DNA of 64,000 nt, from positions 18,887,501-18,951,500 of the forward strand of contig OY754335.1 of the NCBI GenBank assembly GCA_963573305.1, given 5' to 3'. Shown in pieces: positions 45,827-57,140 of this stretch (its first letter is position 1; each line of letters begins with the position of its first letter). The notes under the pieces are model-generated. The model had not been told where the DNA came from and ran no database searches. It worked only from the letters and a program-made list of their open reading frames with translations. The position numbers were made by a program, and so were the translations under genes. This DNA is from Pyrrhosoma nymphula. Its lineage: Eukaryota > Arthropoda > Insecta > Odonata > Coenagrionidae.

Positions 45827-46430
45827 TCTACATCTACATACTACCCCGTAAGCCGCCTAAATAGGTGTGTGGCGGAGGGTGTTAGGACACCAGCCGTTTA
45901 CATATAAAAAGGAAATGCTCTGATGAAATTACGCCTAGAATTTATTTAAGTCCCTTATTGTTCGGGGGAAAAACGAATTCCCGTACCTATCCGTTCGGCA
46001 AAATACGTCTCTTAATTTATCGTTTCTGTTGGACCTGGAAAAAAGTGGGGTTCTAATATGATGTTCTCCGTGTCGCTCTGAAAGGTATCTATTCTCAATT
46101 CTTCAAGCAATCTAAGCCTAGCGCGCAGCCTCCGAGTCTCTAGCGGCTCCCAGCCTAATTCGTTTAACATCTGTGTAACGCTGTCTGTACGCCCGTAGCA
46201 GTTTTTGACGAATCGCGCCGCTTTCCTTTGTATTTTATTAAGTTCCCGGATTAAGTCTTTCTGCACCGGATCCCATATGCTCGCTGCATATTCAAGGTGT
46301 GGCCGGACGAGTGCGAAATAGTACCTCTCTTTTACTTTTTCATCCGAAAATCTTCCCACAATACGCTTGACGAATCCTAGCTTCTTCAGAGCTCTGCCAC
46401 AAATATTTCTTATATGTGTTCCCCACGATG
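45827..46430 (-). mobile_element. Non-LTR retrotransposon, 5'-truncated, copy B
   Basis: Same family as copy A at 30.9-32.1 kb, with about 95 percent identity by eye. It is truncated at about 46430 within the C-terminal region. The 3' end has CATCTACATCTACATACTAC on the plus strand, as in copy A. The coding remnant, 46012 to about 46430 on the minus strand, holds the post-catalytic thumb and C-terminal part, including NKIQRKAARFVKNCYGRT and GWEPLETRR. It lacks all catalytic motifs. The last few codons differ from copy A because of a small indel. Confidence 0.9.
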
Positions 46431-48261
46431 TTAACTATTGTAGATAAATAACAATGGTGAGTTTACCCGGGTGGAAAACGTTACCATAGTCGCTGCCAAT
46501 ATGACGTTTGCATTCTCTTACTCTAGACCCCCTAGACTAATTCTTACCCTAGTAATGAATTTTACCTCGGTAAAAAGCTAGTAAGATTAAAGAGGGTTTT
46601 GCAGTAAAGAAAATCATGTGTGAGGTAACAGATATAATAGAACGGAATGCATCGAAAGAGCGTTTGAGAAAAATTGGACACAATTGAACTATTGGGTATA
46701 GGTTTGAATTTTTTGTTGTAAGTTTTGACGCAATCTTAATGATTTTTATGCAGATAATAATAGTTTACATTGGAGAATATTTTTCCCTCAATCATTATTT
46801 CACAGCAATCAACAATAAACTTCTTTGAACGTAAAAACGGAAACAGCAATCGTTAATAAAACAAATAACAAATTACTAACTGTAAACATGAAAATATCCT
46901 ATTATATGTATGAGAAATCGCTACTCCCAACAGTTTTTTGGTTGAACTACTGATAAAGATAGCAGGTGAAGCGATTGTGAAACTGAGCAGAGTGGTCGTA
47001 GATGCCATGGGGAACACATGAAAATATGAATGTTTGGGTAGATGTAGGAAAGTATCAGTAATTGCAAGTTCACTCCTTTCATTGTTTGGAAGGCAGGCGT
47101 GGGTGTGACGTGTTAAACATGGACGTCGGTTGGACGCGGGAGTGCAGGGAGGGTTTTTGAGAAGATGCTGCGGTGAGAATGGAAGAGACAAACCAAGAGG
47201 CTCATGAACAAATGTGGACTGGATTCTCCGGTGATTGACAGATGTGAAAGGTGTGTGCGTTACTTTGACTTTGTCACGTACAGAGAATGGATGAGATTTG
47301 AATCGTCAAACAAACGGATGAGTGAGTGAGAATCGGCTCAAGAGAAAGACGAGTTCTAAAAAATGTCCTCGTCAAAAAAAAGACAATTAGTATTACAAGT
47401 CATAGTTTATGAAGCAATGCAAGAAAGTGGTGAAAGTGGAAGATGATTATAAAGGAAAGAATGAGTTCTTTAGTGCTCAAATCCAGTAACTAAGCTCATT
47501 GACTGCCTACTACAATAAATAAGAGCGTTTAATTTTTCACATGCTGTTCGTCCGATCAGAAAAGTTCCATCGGTAACAAGTTTTATCTAGCTATTGTACG
47601 TATTGTCTTTATTCGCTTAAAGAAGAGGTCCATAGATTGTACGTATAATACGAGGATCGTAGAAGAAGTTTATTAGTTATTTTCTACCGTTGAATGACTG
47701 GCCCGAGATCTTAAGGCATTAGGGTTTATGAGATTTCTGTTTAAATTTCCTGTCTGCAAACCACATCACATCAAAGCCGCAGCCGATAAAGATTTTTGTA
47801 TTGAGGTGACTATGCCGCAATAAAAATCACGGACTGGCCCTGATTTTTCTAGGGCGTTGTCTAGCTTCAACCTCCTTCCAATTTTATTTCTTGTCCATTT
47901 AAATTATTACCCCGGCCCTCAGGCCCCCTGGGGAATTCAACAAGCCGACAATCGCTCGGTCTCAGAGCAATAACATGCAATGCTATTGCTGTAACAGTAT
48001 TGTTCCCAGCATTCGCATTCCTATGTCCAATTTCGCCTGCCCTTTCTACAATCCCGATCCTCGTTCTTTCCTTGTATAACAGCCGCTCTATCTAACATAG
48101 CCCCTCGCTGTCCTTTTCCCTCTTTTGAAATCGCGCACCTTTTTGTTCTCCTCAAAGATTTCGCGTGACCACGCTGCTGCAACACCTGGGCGGAGATCTT
48201 TGCGGGACTGCCAAGGATTCTCGAAATACATTCCGATGACACATGGACTTGGAGTGGCCGC
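46431..48261. other. No supported gene
   Basis: The 112-codon minus-strand frame at 46853-47191 and overlapping frames near 48000-48240 have no domain. GC content rises from about 48000 onward. Confidence 0.45.
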
Positions 48262-48350
48262 CTCAGGGCTGTGGGTGAGTAGTAGTATACTCACTAGCCG
48301 TTGCATGCCTGGATGCAATCGGTTCGAATCTATTTTCCGTACTCTCCCTG
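48262..48350 (+). repeat. tRNA-like SINE head
   Basis: An A-box-like GGTGAGTAGTAGTATACTC at about 48274 and a B box GGTTCGAATC at about 48321 are spaced as in a tRNA-derived SINE. It is not related by eye to the 26.7/37.0-kb family. No functional clover-leaf forms. Single copy in the window, so family status is unproven. Confidence 0.45.
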
Positions 48351-50089
48351 CGTTCGGGTGCGTCACGATGCCCAAATGGCTTGTGTAATTTCGCTCATGT
48401 TCCGACACCGTTTTGGTCCGCCTAATTGCGCAAGGGAGCGCTTGAGTTTTTTTTATTGTGCTGATTTATTTCCTTTAGTCTCTCCTCGGTGGGAAACTCT
48501 GGGGGTGTGTCAACGGCTGTACGTGGCGTAGAGTTTTATTTAAAGAATGTTGGTGGTGACAGGAGAGTTTTACCCGATTTGTCTGTTTTGCGTATAAATC
48601 CTACGAGCTTGTGTATATAGTGAATGTTGTCTTTTTGAGGTTGAGACACATGGTCGGGGTAGTAGGTAATGAAATTTCGCAGCCAGCGAAATTGGCCCAT
48701 TTCCGGCCCAGAATATTTTTTACGTGAAAAAAATTGTAGAAACAGCAGCTGAAATGAAATGAGCTTCTAGATTTAAGGTATTTGATAAAATGAATTTAAT
48801 GAGATAGTCTTATTACTGTGTATACTTCCTTTGGATTGAAAAGCCGTGTTGAATTAGCAGGTGGTGAATTTACGCAGCTAGCGAAATGGCCCTGTTTTCG
48901 GTCCACAAGAATTCTCTAATGGCAATACGCTTGTGGAAGCAGAAACCGAACTGATAATGAGCTCACAGTTTCCAGGAATGAAAAAAAATTAATGGCATCG
49001 TCTACCTCCTGTGTATGATACTTCCTTAAATGTTGAGTAATCTTGCAGGGGCATCAGGCAGTGAGTTTTGAAATGGCCTGATTTCCGTTCGAGATGAATT
49101 TTTATTCAAATAACGATAAATTGTGGAAATAGAAGACGATCTAAATATAATTTCGTATGTCTCGGTAATTAAAAAAAAAGATTGAGATAGAGTATTTCAA
49201 TAGCTTATTTATACATATGCACATTATGGCTAATAGTGACCGAATGTCATTTACAATTCTTGTTAAATACTGGGAAAGTGCCAAGGGTATAGAAGTAATT
49301 TAACTTTACAGGCTTCGACGGCTAAGGTCATTTCACGCAGTACTGTCTGCCACTTGCAGACAGGGGAAACAGCACTCGGACAAAGAAACGGACAAAAGGA
49401 TCCACGGAGGGGATCACCCCTCCAAATGGGTACATATTAAGTTTCCGTTTTCGGACGAAGGCCCAAAGACGACCCCAAGCCCTATATTGCTTATTATTTG
49501 TTTTCAAGACTGTATTTCAATACGCCGAAGATATTTTAGGCGGAGAGTGGAAGAAATTAATTTAAAAGGAAGGGAACTGAGGCCATAGGGAAAGAAGAGC
49601 TGAGGAAAAAAACTGATTTTGTTAAACGAAGAGTCAACCATTAATATGGAAAATTTAACTTGTAATGCGTTTCTTATCGTCAATTATTGCCGGTCATATC
49701 TATAATAATATCGTGAAGGTAATGTACGATTGCGAAGATAGCATGCTTCTTATTAAACTTACATGGTGGCCTATTTTTTATATGCATTCAAAAATTATAA
49801 TTAACATAAGAATTTTGATTTTTAATTTGATATCTTAGTTTAATATCAACTCTAGTTACAAACAAACGGAGACTGCAACAGTCAGTTATGTAATGTTTCA
49901 TAACTTTTTAAATGTTAAATTAATGTTATAGGGTATATGGATTTCATCAATTTACTTTCTACGCTATACTGAGTTATTGAAGTCCTTTCAGTTTTATGTG
50001 TTATGAATCCCCATTAAGGATGGAGTACACAAATTTTGGATTAGTTCATTCAAGTATTCTACCAGCTGATTGGTAGGTTCTTGGACAGT
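48351..50089. other. No gene seen
   Basis: Three passages at about 48680, 48870 and 49060 share a loose order (AATTTCGCAGC/CAGCGAAATGGCC, a TTTCCGG/TTTTCGG block, AATTTTT). This suggests diverged repeats of about 190 bases. No coding feature. Confidence 0.4.
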
Positions 50090-50685
50090 CCCCATTCTGC
50101 ATCCCAACCCCATAGACATTGTCTCGCTTTCCCTCCTAAGGATGGCGCGCTATTAGATCCCTCTTCAATTCTTCATATCTTCTACCTCCTCTTATTTCGT
50201 CCAGAATTCCTATCCTCCTCCTTCCTCTTCCACGCTTCCCCAGTGTTCTCCCATCAATCACTCTTTTAAACATGCCCTCTCCTCTCAAAACCTCCTCCGT
50301 CCCTCTCTTCTGCCTTCTACGAACCTCTGCCACAAGCTTCCTCTCCTCTCCGACCATATCCAATACCTCCTCATTCATCTTCCTCGCCATCCAGCTCACC
50401 TTCTCCATCCTTCTCCAAACCCACATCTCAAACGCCTAAAGTCTACGCACATCCTCCCTTCGCAATGACCAAGTTTCCGACCCATATAGCGCCACGCTCC
50501 ATATTAAAGCTTTCACCAGTCTCTTCTTCACGTCTCTTCTCAGACCCCCCCTCATCAATTCCCTTCTCTTCAAAAATTCTTCTTTATCGAGCGCAATTCT
50601 GCATCTCATGTCCTTACCACTAAACCCATTCCCCTCCAAAACGCTACCCAGATAAGTAAAATGCTTGACCTGCTCTATGAGTAAA
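50090..50685 (-). pseudogene. LINE ORF2 C-terminal end, nearly intact
   Basis: The minus strand encodes the final part of a LINE reverse-transcriptase protein. It runs from KHFTYLGSVLEGNGFSGKDM (about 50670) through ALIWSVALYGSETWSLRRED and MWVWRRMEKVSWMARKMNEE to KRGRGRRRIGILDE and an end near 50130. Frames 50639-50436 and 50426-50136 are continuous apart from one TAG at about 50430, where relatives have a Glu codon. The SVALYGSETW and GRGR blocks mark the same broad group as the remnants at 53.6, 60.2 and 61.3 kb. It is truncated at about 50685, only about 15 bases from an initiator-tRNA pseudogene on the same strand. Confidence 0.85.
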
Positions 50686-50701
50686 TGGTAAAAAAAAATG
50701 T

Positions 50702-50773
50702 TAGTAGAGTGTAGATTCGATCCACGGACCTCTGGGTTATGGGACCAGCATGCTTACACCGTGTCACTCTAAT
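50702..50773 (-). pseudogene. Initiator tRNA-Met pseudogene (CAT)
   Basis: 72 bases on the minus strand, colinear without indels with the intact gene at 61928-61999. The anticodon arm core CCCATAACCCAG and the T-arm start with the initiator-type ATCGAA are kept. About a dozen substitutions fall in the acceptor, D and T stems, many of them G-to-A or C-to-T. The acceptor stem has a mismatch. A T9 run follows, so it may once have been transcribed, but the broken stems argue against function. Confidence 0.85.
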
Positions 50774-51420
50774 CTCAACTTGGATCTTAACTACAATTGT
50801 TGTAAACTAGATAAATATTGAATTAACGACATCAATAGCAAGTAGATATTGGGTGGCTCCTGCTAATTATTCCACAAGTTTAGATATTTAGTGCATTTGA
50901 CTTAATGGTGTAGCTAATAATCAAAGCTAAATTTTTTGAAAATACATTTTATAGGAATCTTGGGTGAATGCCATTCCGGTGGTTATTATTCGGCTTCAAA
51001 CGTTATTAATTGTCTACTTAATATTGCTAACAAACATTTCCGCGAGCTGGGAGCTGGCATAGGCGGAAACTTAAGGTTTCCTTCTCCTGTCTTTTGTGTG
51101 GGAACTTGGAACTTCCACTGCGCCAATCTGCTCTTGTATGGAAAATTGGATCTCAACTAAAATTCTTAAAAACTAGATTAATATTGAATTAACAGTATCA
51201 TTAGCAAATAACTAGTGGGACGCTGCTGCTAACTATTCCACAAGTTTAGATATTTAGTGCATTTGACTAATGGGGGGAGTTTTCAAAAGTTGCTTGTCCT
51301 CTTTCTACTGCTAGCAAATATTTCCCCGAGCTGGGAGCTGGAATATGCGGAAAAATATAGATTCCATCTCCTGCCTCGTGTGTGGGAACTTGGAGCGAAT
51401 GTCTTTCTGCTTTTAAAAAA
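50774..51420 (+). repeat. Tandem duplication, period 366 bp
   Basis: Unit 1 (50774 to about 51139) and unit 2 (about 51140-51420) share AACTAGATNAATATTGAATTAAC (50805 and 51171), AGTTTAGATATTTAGTGCAT and GAGCTGGGAGCTGG. Unit 2 lacks about 80 bases. Near the end of unit 1, 51113-51132 reads TTCCACTGCGCCAATCTGCT, matching the 5' end of the initiator tRNA (minus strand) at 19 of 20 bases. The duplicated unit therefore included part of the tRNA copy. Confidence 0.8.
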
Positions 51421-52287
51421 ATGTTCGGTGGTGACCCGCTGGATACAAACCTGACGGCAACAGGAAGACGGACGAATAAGTCCATGGGTGTCTCCGCGAT
51501 GTCCTAATGGGAAATGGGATCCAAGCTAGCGAGATTACGTCGGGAGGGGAAGCAAAAAATGACTTGTTACACTAGAGGGTGATGTCCTCATGCGGTGGGA
51601 AACATGAGGACTGGGGAGCGCGTTTCAGTCAACTGAATTCCAGCAATGGAATTATTTCTAAATCGGCCCAAAAACGGGAATAGTGCACAAAAACTTTATT
51701 TTCCTTTAAAATCGCCAGGTTTTTCAAGCGAGGAATGGGACTGGCCTCGATGAAACGCATCGAAAATGCAAAGCAAATCATTTATTTGCGGGGCAGCAGT
51801 AGGATTGGGGTTGTAGCAGTTTGTCCAGGGATAATTTTTTTGCCTCTCTCTCTCTCGGGGGAAAATGGCCATATGGTGATGTCATTTCTTGCGTTCTGCT
51901 AGTTCATATTAAGTTTTGTGTCACTAAATTTGTGCTCGCAATGATTATTTATGAACTACGTTAAAAGCTGGATTGATTTTTAAGGCTTGCGATCCTTTAT
52001 TGCGATAGCCAGGGAATAAATTAGGGCAAATGAAAATTATTTCCTAAGAAACGCTATATGCCGCAGAAATCCTCACTGAGTTACGCAAGTCTGTGCTGAT
52101 ATGGATATGGAACGGAGAATCGTTAGCTACATTTTTTTTGCCTCGCGAACAGCTTTCACATTAAAATTGGAGATTGAGATTAATTATACTTGTAAAAATG
52201 ATAGGCATGGAAAACTAATGGTATTGTTGATGAAAACGTGTGGAACTCTCAACAACTAACAATAATTGTCAGTAGCATGTAATCGAA
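51421..52287. other. No gene seen
   Basis: Short frames without domains; a brief (TC)n run at about 51846-51857. Confidence 0.5.
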
Positions 52288-52838
52288 TTAAGGTGGTTTG
52301 AGCGAGATAGTTCCCTAGTCACAATGGAGACCATATTCAAATTTTATTTATTGATTTCAGTGTCTGTAAGAAGAATGAAATAAATATTGTAATATTAATG
52401 GCGCAAAGATATAGTTATATATGATCAAAATTCGCAGCAATTAAATAAATAAAGCTACATATGTCTCTAACTGACTCATTTTTTCCCGCCGTACGGCTGA
52501 AAATCCATCAAAACAGCAGGTTTTTTTGCGATTCTGTAACAATTACTGAGGTTAGTAATAGATTATTTTTTATAAATAATTGAGAAAACGTGCTATCTAC
52601 ACACCGTTAGTTTTTTGACGAAATCTAGGTGCTAGAAGTTCCCAATTTTTTAACTATTCTTCCTCTCGAGCGCACAGCCATAATCTATTCCATGTAAAAC
52701 CGCTTATATTTTTAGGCAAATTGCTCAAAAAGTAGTTCCGCAAGGGGTTAATATTTTGATGTAATTGGAAAGATGAGAGTTTTTTTTTTAATGAGGCCAA
52801 ATTCTTGGTGAAGTGATTTTTCGCTCAAACTACCTTAA
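52288..52838 (+). mobile_element. TTAA-flanked DNA element, family 1, copy B
   Basis: 551 bp with ends TTAAGGTGGTTTGAGCGA and, inverted, TTAAGGTAGTTTGAGCGA, each starting in TTAA. Colinear with 13300-13855 and sharing blocks such as CACACCGTTAGTTTTTTGAC and TTTTTAGGCAAATTGCT. No coding capacity. Confidence 0.85.
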
Positions 52839-53589
52839 ACTACGTAAAAGTTTTAGCACTTGGTAGTGTTTCTCTTCCCGCTATTTAGATTTTCACTCTT
52901 CTATAATGAGCCTTGACCATGGCCTGGCGTTAAATAGACTTGCAATTTAGTGACGGGTGAGCAATATACTGTATCCTGCGTGCCACAGAATTCCGCTGTG
53001 GCCGAATACGGCCATGATCCTGACCGCATAACTAACGTATCAAATTGGAACCTCTGTCACAAACACCTTCGAGAAGATGGCCTAATTGAAACATGCCATA
53101 GAGCTATGTTGATGTGATCTGTTTTTTAAAAATGTGGGAACATAAATCATTTAACGCCATAAACTACGTTTTTAAATGGCCTTTTTCCGGCTAAAATCGC
53201 ATCGCCTAGCTTTCGTTTTGATGACGCCATGGTTTTTCTAATATTATGAAATCACGTCGTTGCCGGGTTGGGTAAAGGAATTATCGAATATTAGAATTTA
53301 AAAAATGTGTCAAAATTAGTATTATGTGATCAACATCCTTGGATATATTTCTTAAGTTTCACGTGAATATCTATAAATCAAATTAGCCCGAATGCAATCA
53401 AGAGTCTCTTCGTATAATAATACCAGAGCAGTTCTTGAAATAAGAAAGTACATCGGGAAAAACATGCATGCAGCATATTATTATATAGACGTGAGGTGTG
53501 TACTATAGCAGCACGACAGAAAAGATAGGAACCCATGCAAATGTGAGAATATTCTGTGGTTTGAATGAAGAATGGAGGGGAGGAAAAAT
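52839..53589. other. No gene seen
   Basis: AT-rich; no recognisable repeats or open frames above 60 codons. Confidence 0.45.
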
Positions 53590-53790
53590 CAGTGAGGGAA
53601 ATGCTGGAGAGAAATGAGTTTAATGATAACTCTTCCGAAGTAGAGTGGGTTAAACTATTTCTAAGAAATATAAGCCTCTTGAAAACAATAGTGGAAGGAA
53701 GAGTTACTGAGGAAAACCATTAATTAAATGCATAGGTACACCAAATTATGAGTGTTGTCAAAATAATGGGGAAAAACCTTCTCGTCGAGA
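53590..53790 (+). pseudogene. LINE C-terminal remnant, strongly decayed
   Basis: VEWVKLFLRNISLLKTIVEG and a following HQIM segment resemble the IGH-x-LR-x-x-LLK-x-I-x-EG region and the end of the LINE group seen at 50.1 and 60.2 kb. Stops and shifts are frequent. Weak by itself, but the neighbouring stronger remnant supports it. Confidence 0.4.
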
Positions 53791-54141
53791 GGAGAAATAC
53801 TAGGAGTTACAAGAATATGAGCGTGAAAAGCAAGAATGTAGCAGAGGCAAAGTTATTGTGCAGGGATCAGGAAATGAGAAGGACAATATCAAATGAAAGC
53901 CAGTTTCATTGGTCTAACCTTTAAAAAGTAAGCTCATTGACAGTCTCCACCCAGGAAATAAATGGCGTAATGTGTATGTATTTATATAGGCATGTCAAAG
54001 ATCATGATGAAAAGGCAACTGCAGTTTTAAAGGAAGATAGGACTAGGAACGAGGAAACATTTTGCGTAAAACATTCGTGTGGGGCGTGGCATTCTTTGGA
54101 TCGAAAATATGGACCATTGAAATAGCAGGCCAGATAATATT

Positions 54142-54425
54142 CTACATCTACAAAATAGCCTGCAAGCCACCTCTGGGGTGTGTGGCAGGGGGTGAGTATT
54201 CACCACCATGCATTACACTATACCCTAAAGTTAGTGTAACTACGACTAATTACTTACTTACTACGTGACAAGCATTAGCATAAATCGCTAATGCTTGTCA
54301 CGATGCGAAGCCTCACAAGCATGCACTACTACACTACAGATATTATCATAATGGAGAGGGACCATTAATCTATATGTATTTTGCAACTACACAAATGGAC
54401 AGAGACTCAAGATTTATGTTAAATT
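54142..54425 (-). mobile_element. Insertion ending in the LINE 3' motif, inside an older LINE
   Basis: Begins CTACATCTACAAAATAGCCT, then CAAGCCACC and GGTGTGTGGCAGGGGGTG, the same 3' terminus as the 30.9- and 45.8-kb LINEs. Read on the minus strand, its 3' end is at 54142 and its truncated 5' end is near 54425. It contains a perfect 16-bp hairpin at 54264-54302. It carries no coding sequence and inserted into the LINE remnant at 54.0-54.8 kb. Confidence 0.6.
54264..54302. repeat. Perfect 16-bp-arm hairpin
   Basis: CGTGACAAGCATTAGC, spacer ATAAATC, then the exact reverse complement. It lies within the insertion described above. Confidence 0.9.
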
Positions 54426-55146
54426 AAATACTAAAAGCTTTCGAAACCTGATGCTGGAGGAGAATGCTGAAGATTAAATGGATGGATATGATGAGAAATG
54501 AAGGAGAACATAGAATAGTAGAGGAGGAAAAAAACTCAAGGAACGCTGTACAGAAAAGAAGAACCAGATGGAGTGGGCACACCCTGAAGCACAATGGGTT
54601 TGTGAAGAATATAATTTAAGAAAAAATAAAGGGAAAAGTCCCGAGATGAAGGCCAAGAATCAGTACATAGACCAAATAAAGAGGAAAGTCATAAAATGAA
54701 CTAACAGGGAGTAAGGGAACTAGCGATAGATAGGGAAGGATTGAGGGCTGCAGTCAACCAATATAAGGATCGAACGACCATTGATGATGATGTTATGTGG
54801 AATTTAGAAGTGTTTAGATGAAAAAGGATGGGTGGAGAGCTTTAGTTAACTAATCTTTGGGCTGATAACTGTTGATGATTAACATATATAGTCACATATC
54901 CGCTGTACGAAGTGAGCTTAGTATTAAGCTAATTTTTGAGCTGTAAATTCGTGATGAACGGAGGAAAGAATAACAAACTAGTAGGGCATAAACTTCATTT
55001 ACTTATGTATTTCAAAAGACGACACCCCTCCTTTGAACACTTCTAAGTGCCACGGTCCCACTGTAATTATATTATTCTCAGGAAATACAATTGAAAACAA
55101 TCTGTGATTTTTGCTTTATCGCTACTAGTTTAACCAAACATAATCT

Positions 55147-55516
55147 CCAGGGGTGTTATTTTGTAATCTCACCTTCTTAAATGACTCTTTGCGGGAAGGC
55201 GGGAGATCCGTTTCGCTCTTAATGATCGGTCCACGATTGGTTAAGGTCCGATGGTGGCTCCATTTCACGTTTATAACGACAGTTGAGATGGAACTAATGA
55301 AATGCGGAGCCAAATGAAACGGATCAAGAGTCGAAAGATACGGATCAAGAGTCGAAAGAGCAGATAAATCAAATAAATAGACCGGCAGTTTACCGCCTGA
55401 GAGCCGAAGATAGTCACGCCGCCTGGGTGGCGGAGTTGAACTACGAAAAATGACGTCATTTTCCACATTTTATGACGCATTCTCACTTAAGTGAGATTAC
55501 AAAATAGCCCCCCAGG
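55147..55516. mobile_element. Short TIR DNA element (MITE-like)
   Basis: The left end CCAGGGGTGTTATTTTGTAA and the inverted right end CCTGGGGGGCTATTTTGTAA continue with identical TCTCAC, giving an inverted repeat of about 26 bases with 4 mismatches. The 370-bp interior includes a 21-base tandem duplication (ACGGATCAAGAGTCGAAAGA twice at 55319-55360). The target duplication is unclear. Confidence 0.65.
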
Positions 55517-56159
55517 CAGGGAGCCATTTTTTAATTTAAATTTCTGTTTTTATTGCTGCGAAAATTTCAACAAGACATCAACATTGATTGCGACTAATTG
55601 TTTTCAGCTCATGAATTCTTGAAGAACATATCTTCCGAACTATGACTTGTAAAACTCTATTCTCCTAGACGCCAATGCATATCACTGCTCCTCAAAATAC
55701 ATTATTACGAGGTTATTCATAGCGACGTAACTAGTCTCAAATTCATAGTTCCAAAAGAGGCTGGATTCTCGAAACTCTGTGTTAATTTCTGCACGTGAAA
55801 ATATCAAACTGTCGCATGATTTCGTGAAGCACGCAGCCAACTGATATTTTCCAATTAATAATTATCGCATGTGGACCAAATGTGATGACTCGTGAATGCT
55901 GCTCGTCGAAACCATGCGTTAAAATTTGTATTTTTGCATGCGATAGTTAGGGGCATTCAAGTGTTAAGTAAGACATTTTGGGTTAGAGAGGTTGAGCTTT
56001 CTTAAGTTGTCTTACGTAACATGGTAAGAGACAATCTTTTTGAGCCATAATGTTTTGACAACTTATGTAATATTGGGAGGGGGAGAGGTTCTTTATATCT
56101 TACGTTGTCTTGCATGGGGGAGGAGGTGGGTTAAAAAGTGGCCAATATCGCTTAACGTA
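55517..56159. other. No gene seen
   Basis: AT-rich; direct short repeats of TTACGTTGTCTT/TTACGTAAC type at 55990-56160 are not resolvable. Confidence 0.45.
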
Positions 56160-57140
56160 ATAATACTTGAATGACCCCTTGTCACGGCGTTTGAAGAAGA
56201 GACCCGCAGGAGTTTGGTTTGACCCCCAGGACCTAAGGTTTGAAGACGACCGCTGTTGAAACGAGGAGCCGCGGCATTCCCGCCGGTTGTGCATCCAAGA
56301 TAAACTCGAGGCTAACGACACACGCCTTGGTGGTCGGGGTGATTGAAAGCGCAGTGAGACGAAGAATTTTCGTCTTCGCGTCGGAACAGGACTGCAGGCG
56401 ATACCGCGCCGTTGGCAACCCCTTTGCACGTTGCAACGGCCCACTCCCACACTAATGTGACGTAACTTTTAGTTTCGAGCTTTTCCAGCAGGGGAGCGGC
56501 GACCGTCCATTTCTCCGGACGTCTTGGCTCGGAAAAATCGGAATCGAGAGCGCAAGGTGTTTGTGCGGAGAAGAAGAGGGGAAAGAAAAAACATTTACAT
56601 CTGTCGTGACGCCCCCCAGCGGCATCCAGCCAAAACTATTTCAATTTTTTTATATGTTTCTCTCTTCGGCCTGTCAGAGAATAGGGCATGCTGGGAGTTT
56701 GTGCGAGTGATGGAGAATGGGGGGGGGATGAGGAGGAGATGATGTGGAGAAATAACCTCCCGCGTTGCAAAATCGGACACCACAACTCATTACACCCGAC
56801 GCAAATCCTCGTGCGAAAAACGAAACCCGATTGGTTTCTCTCACTCACTCCATCCAGATCGTTGGCAGGAGGAGAGTTGAGAGTGAAAGAAGAACACGCC
56901 TTGTTGTCGTCTGGCGACCTGTGTGTGTGTGTGTGTGGTTCGCTTGCACATTGCGTTTCTTATTTTTTTTGTGGGTCAGTTTTGTCGTCCGATCGCCAAC
57001 GCGGGTGCAACCGAAGTATGACCCTCTCGTGTTCGGCATTCCCTCTCCTAATCTTTCTCACGCCTATCCGCTCCCCTCCGCAACTGCAGACCGCACCCGC
57101 GACATGCCCTATCGCGCCACCCCTACCTCTGTCTGAACCT
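56160..57140. promoter_or_regulatory. CpG-rich island, candidate promoter region
   Basis: About 1 kb is clearly richer in G+C and CpG than the rest of the window. For example, 56340-56450 has well over ten CpGs. Overlapping open frames on both strands (up to 159 codons) follow from base composition and carry no domain. A (GT)9 run lies at 56921-56938. In a genome whose repeats show CpG decay, a CpG-dense patch suggests an unmethylated, possibly promoter or first-exon region. I see no certain TATA, start codon or splice signal, so gene and direction are undetermined. Confidence 0.35.
56921..56938. repeat. (GT)n microsatellite
   Basis: About nine GT units. Confidence 0.95.

Larger units (their letters stand above)
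54020..54860 (+). pseudogene. LINE ORF2 C-terminal remnant split by an insertion
   Basis: Plus strand: KTFVWGVAFFGSKIWTIEIA (about 54064-54125) is the VWSVALYGSETWT-type segment. The protein resumes after about 290 foreign bases with CWRRMLKIKWMDMMRNE (about 54450-54505), RRTRWSGHTLKHNGFVKNII (about 54560-54620) and RELAIDREGLRAAVNQYKD (about 54715-54770). The two halves join at a point where other copies have a continuous LEAFE-type stretch, so 54142 to about 54425 is a later insertion. Several stops and frameshifts are present. Confidence 0.7.
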
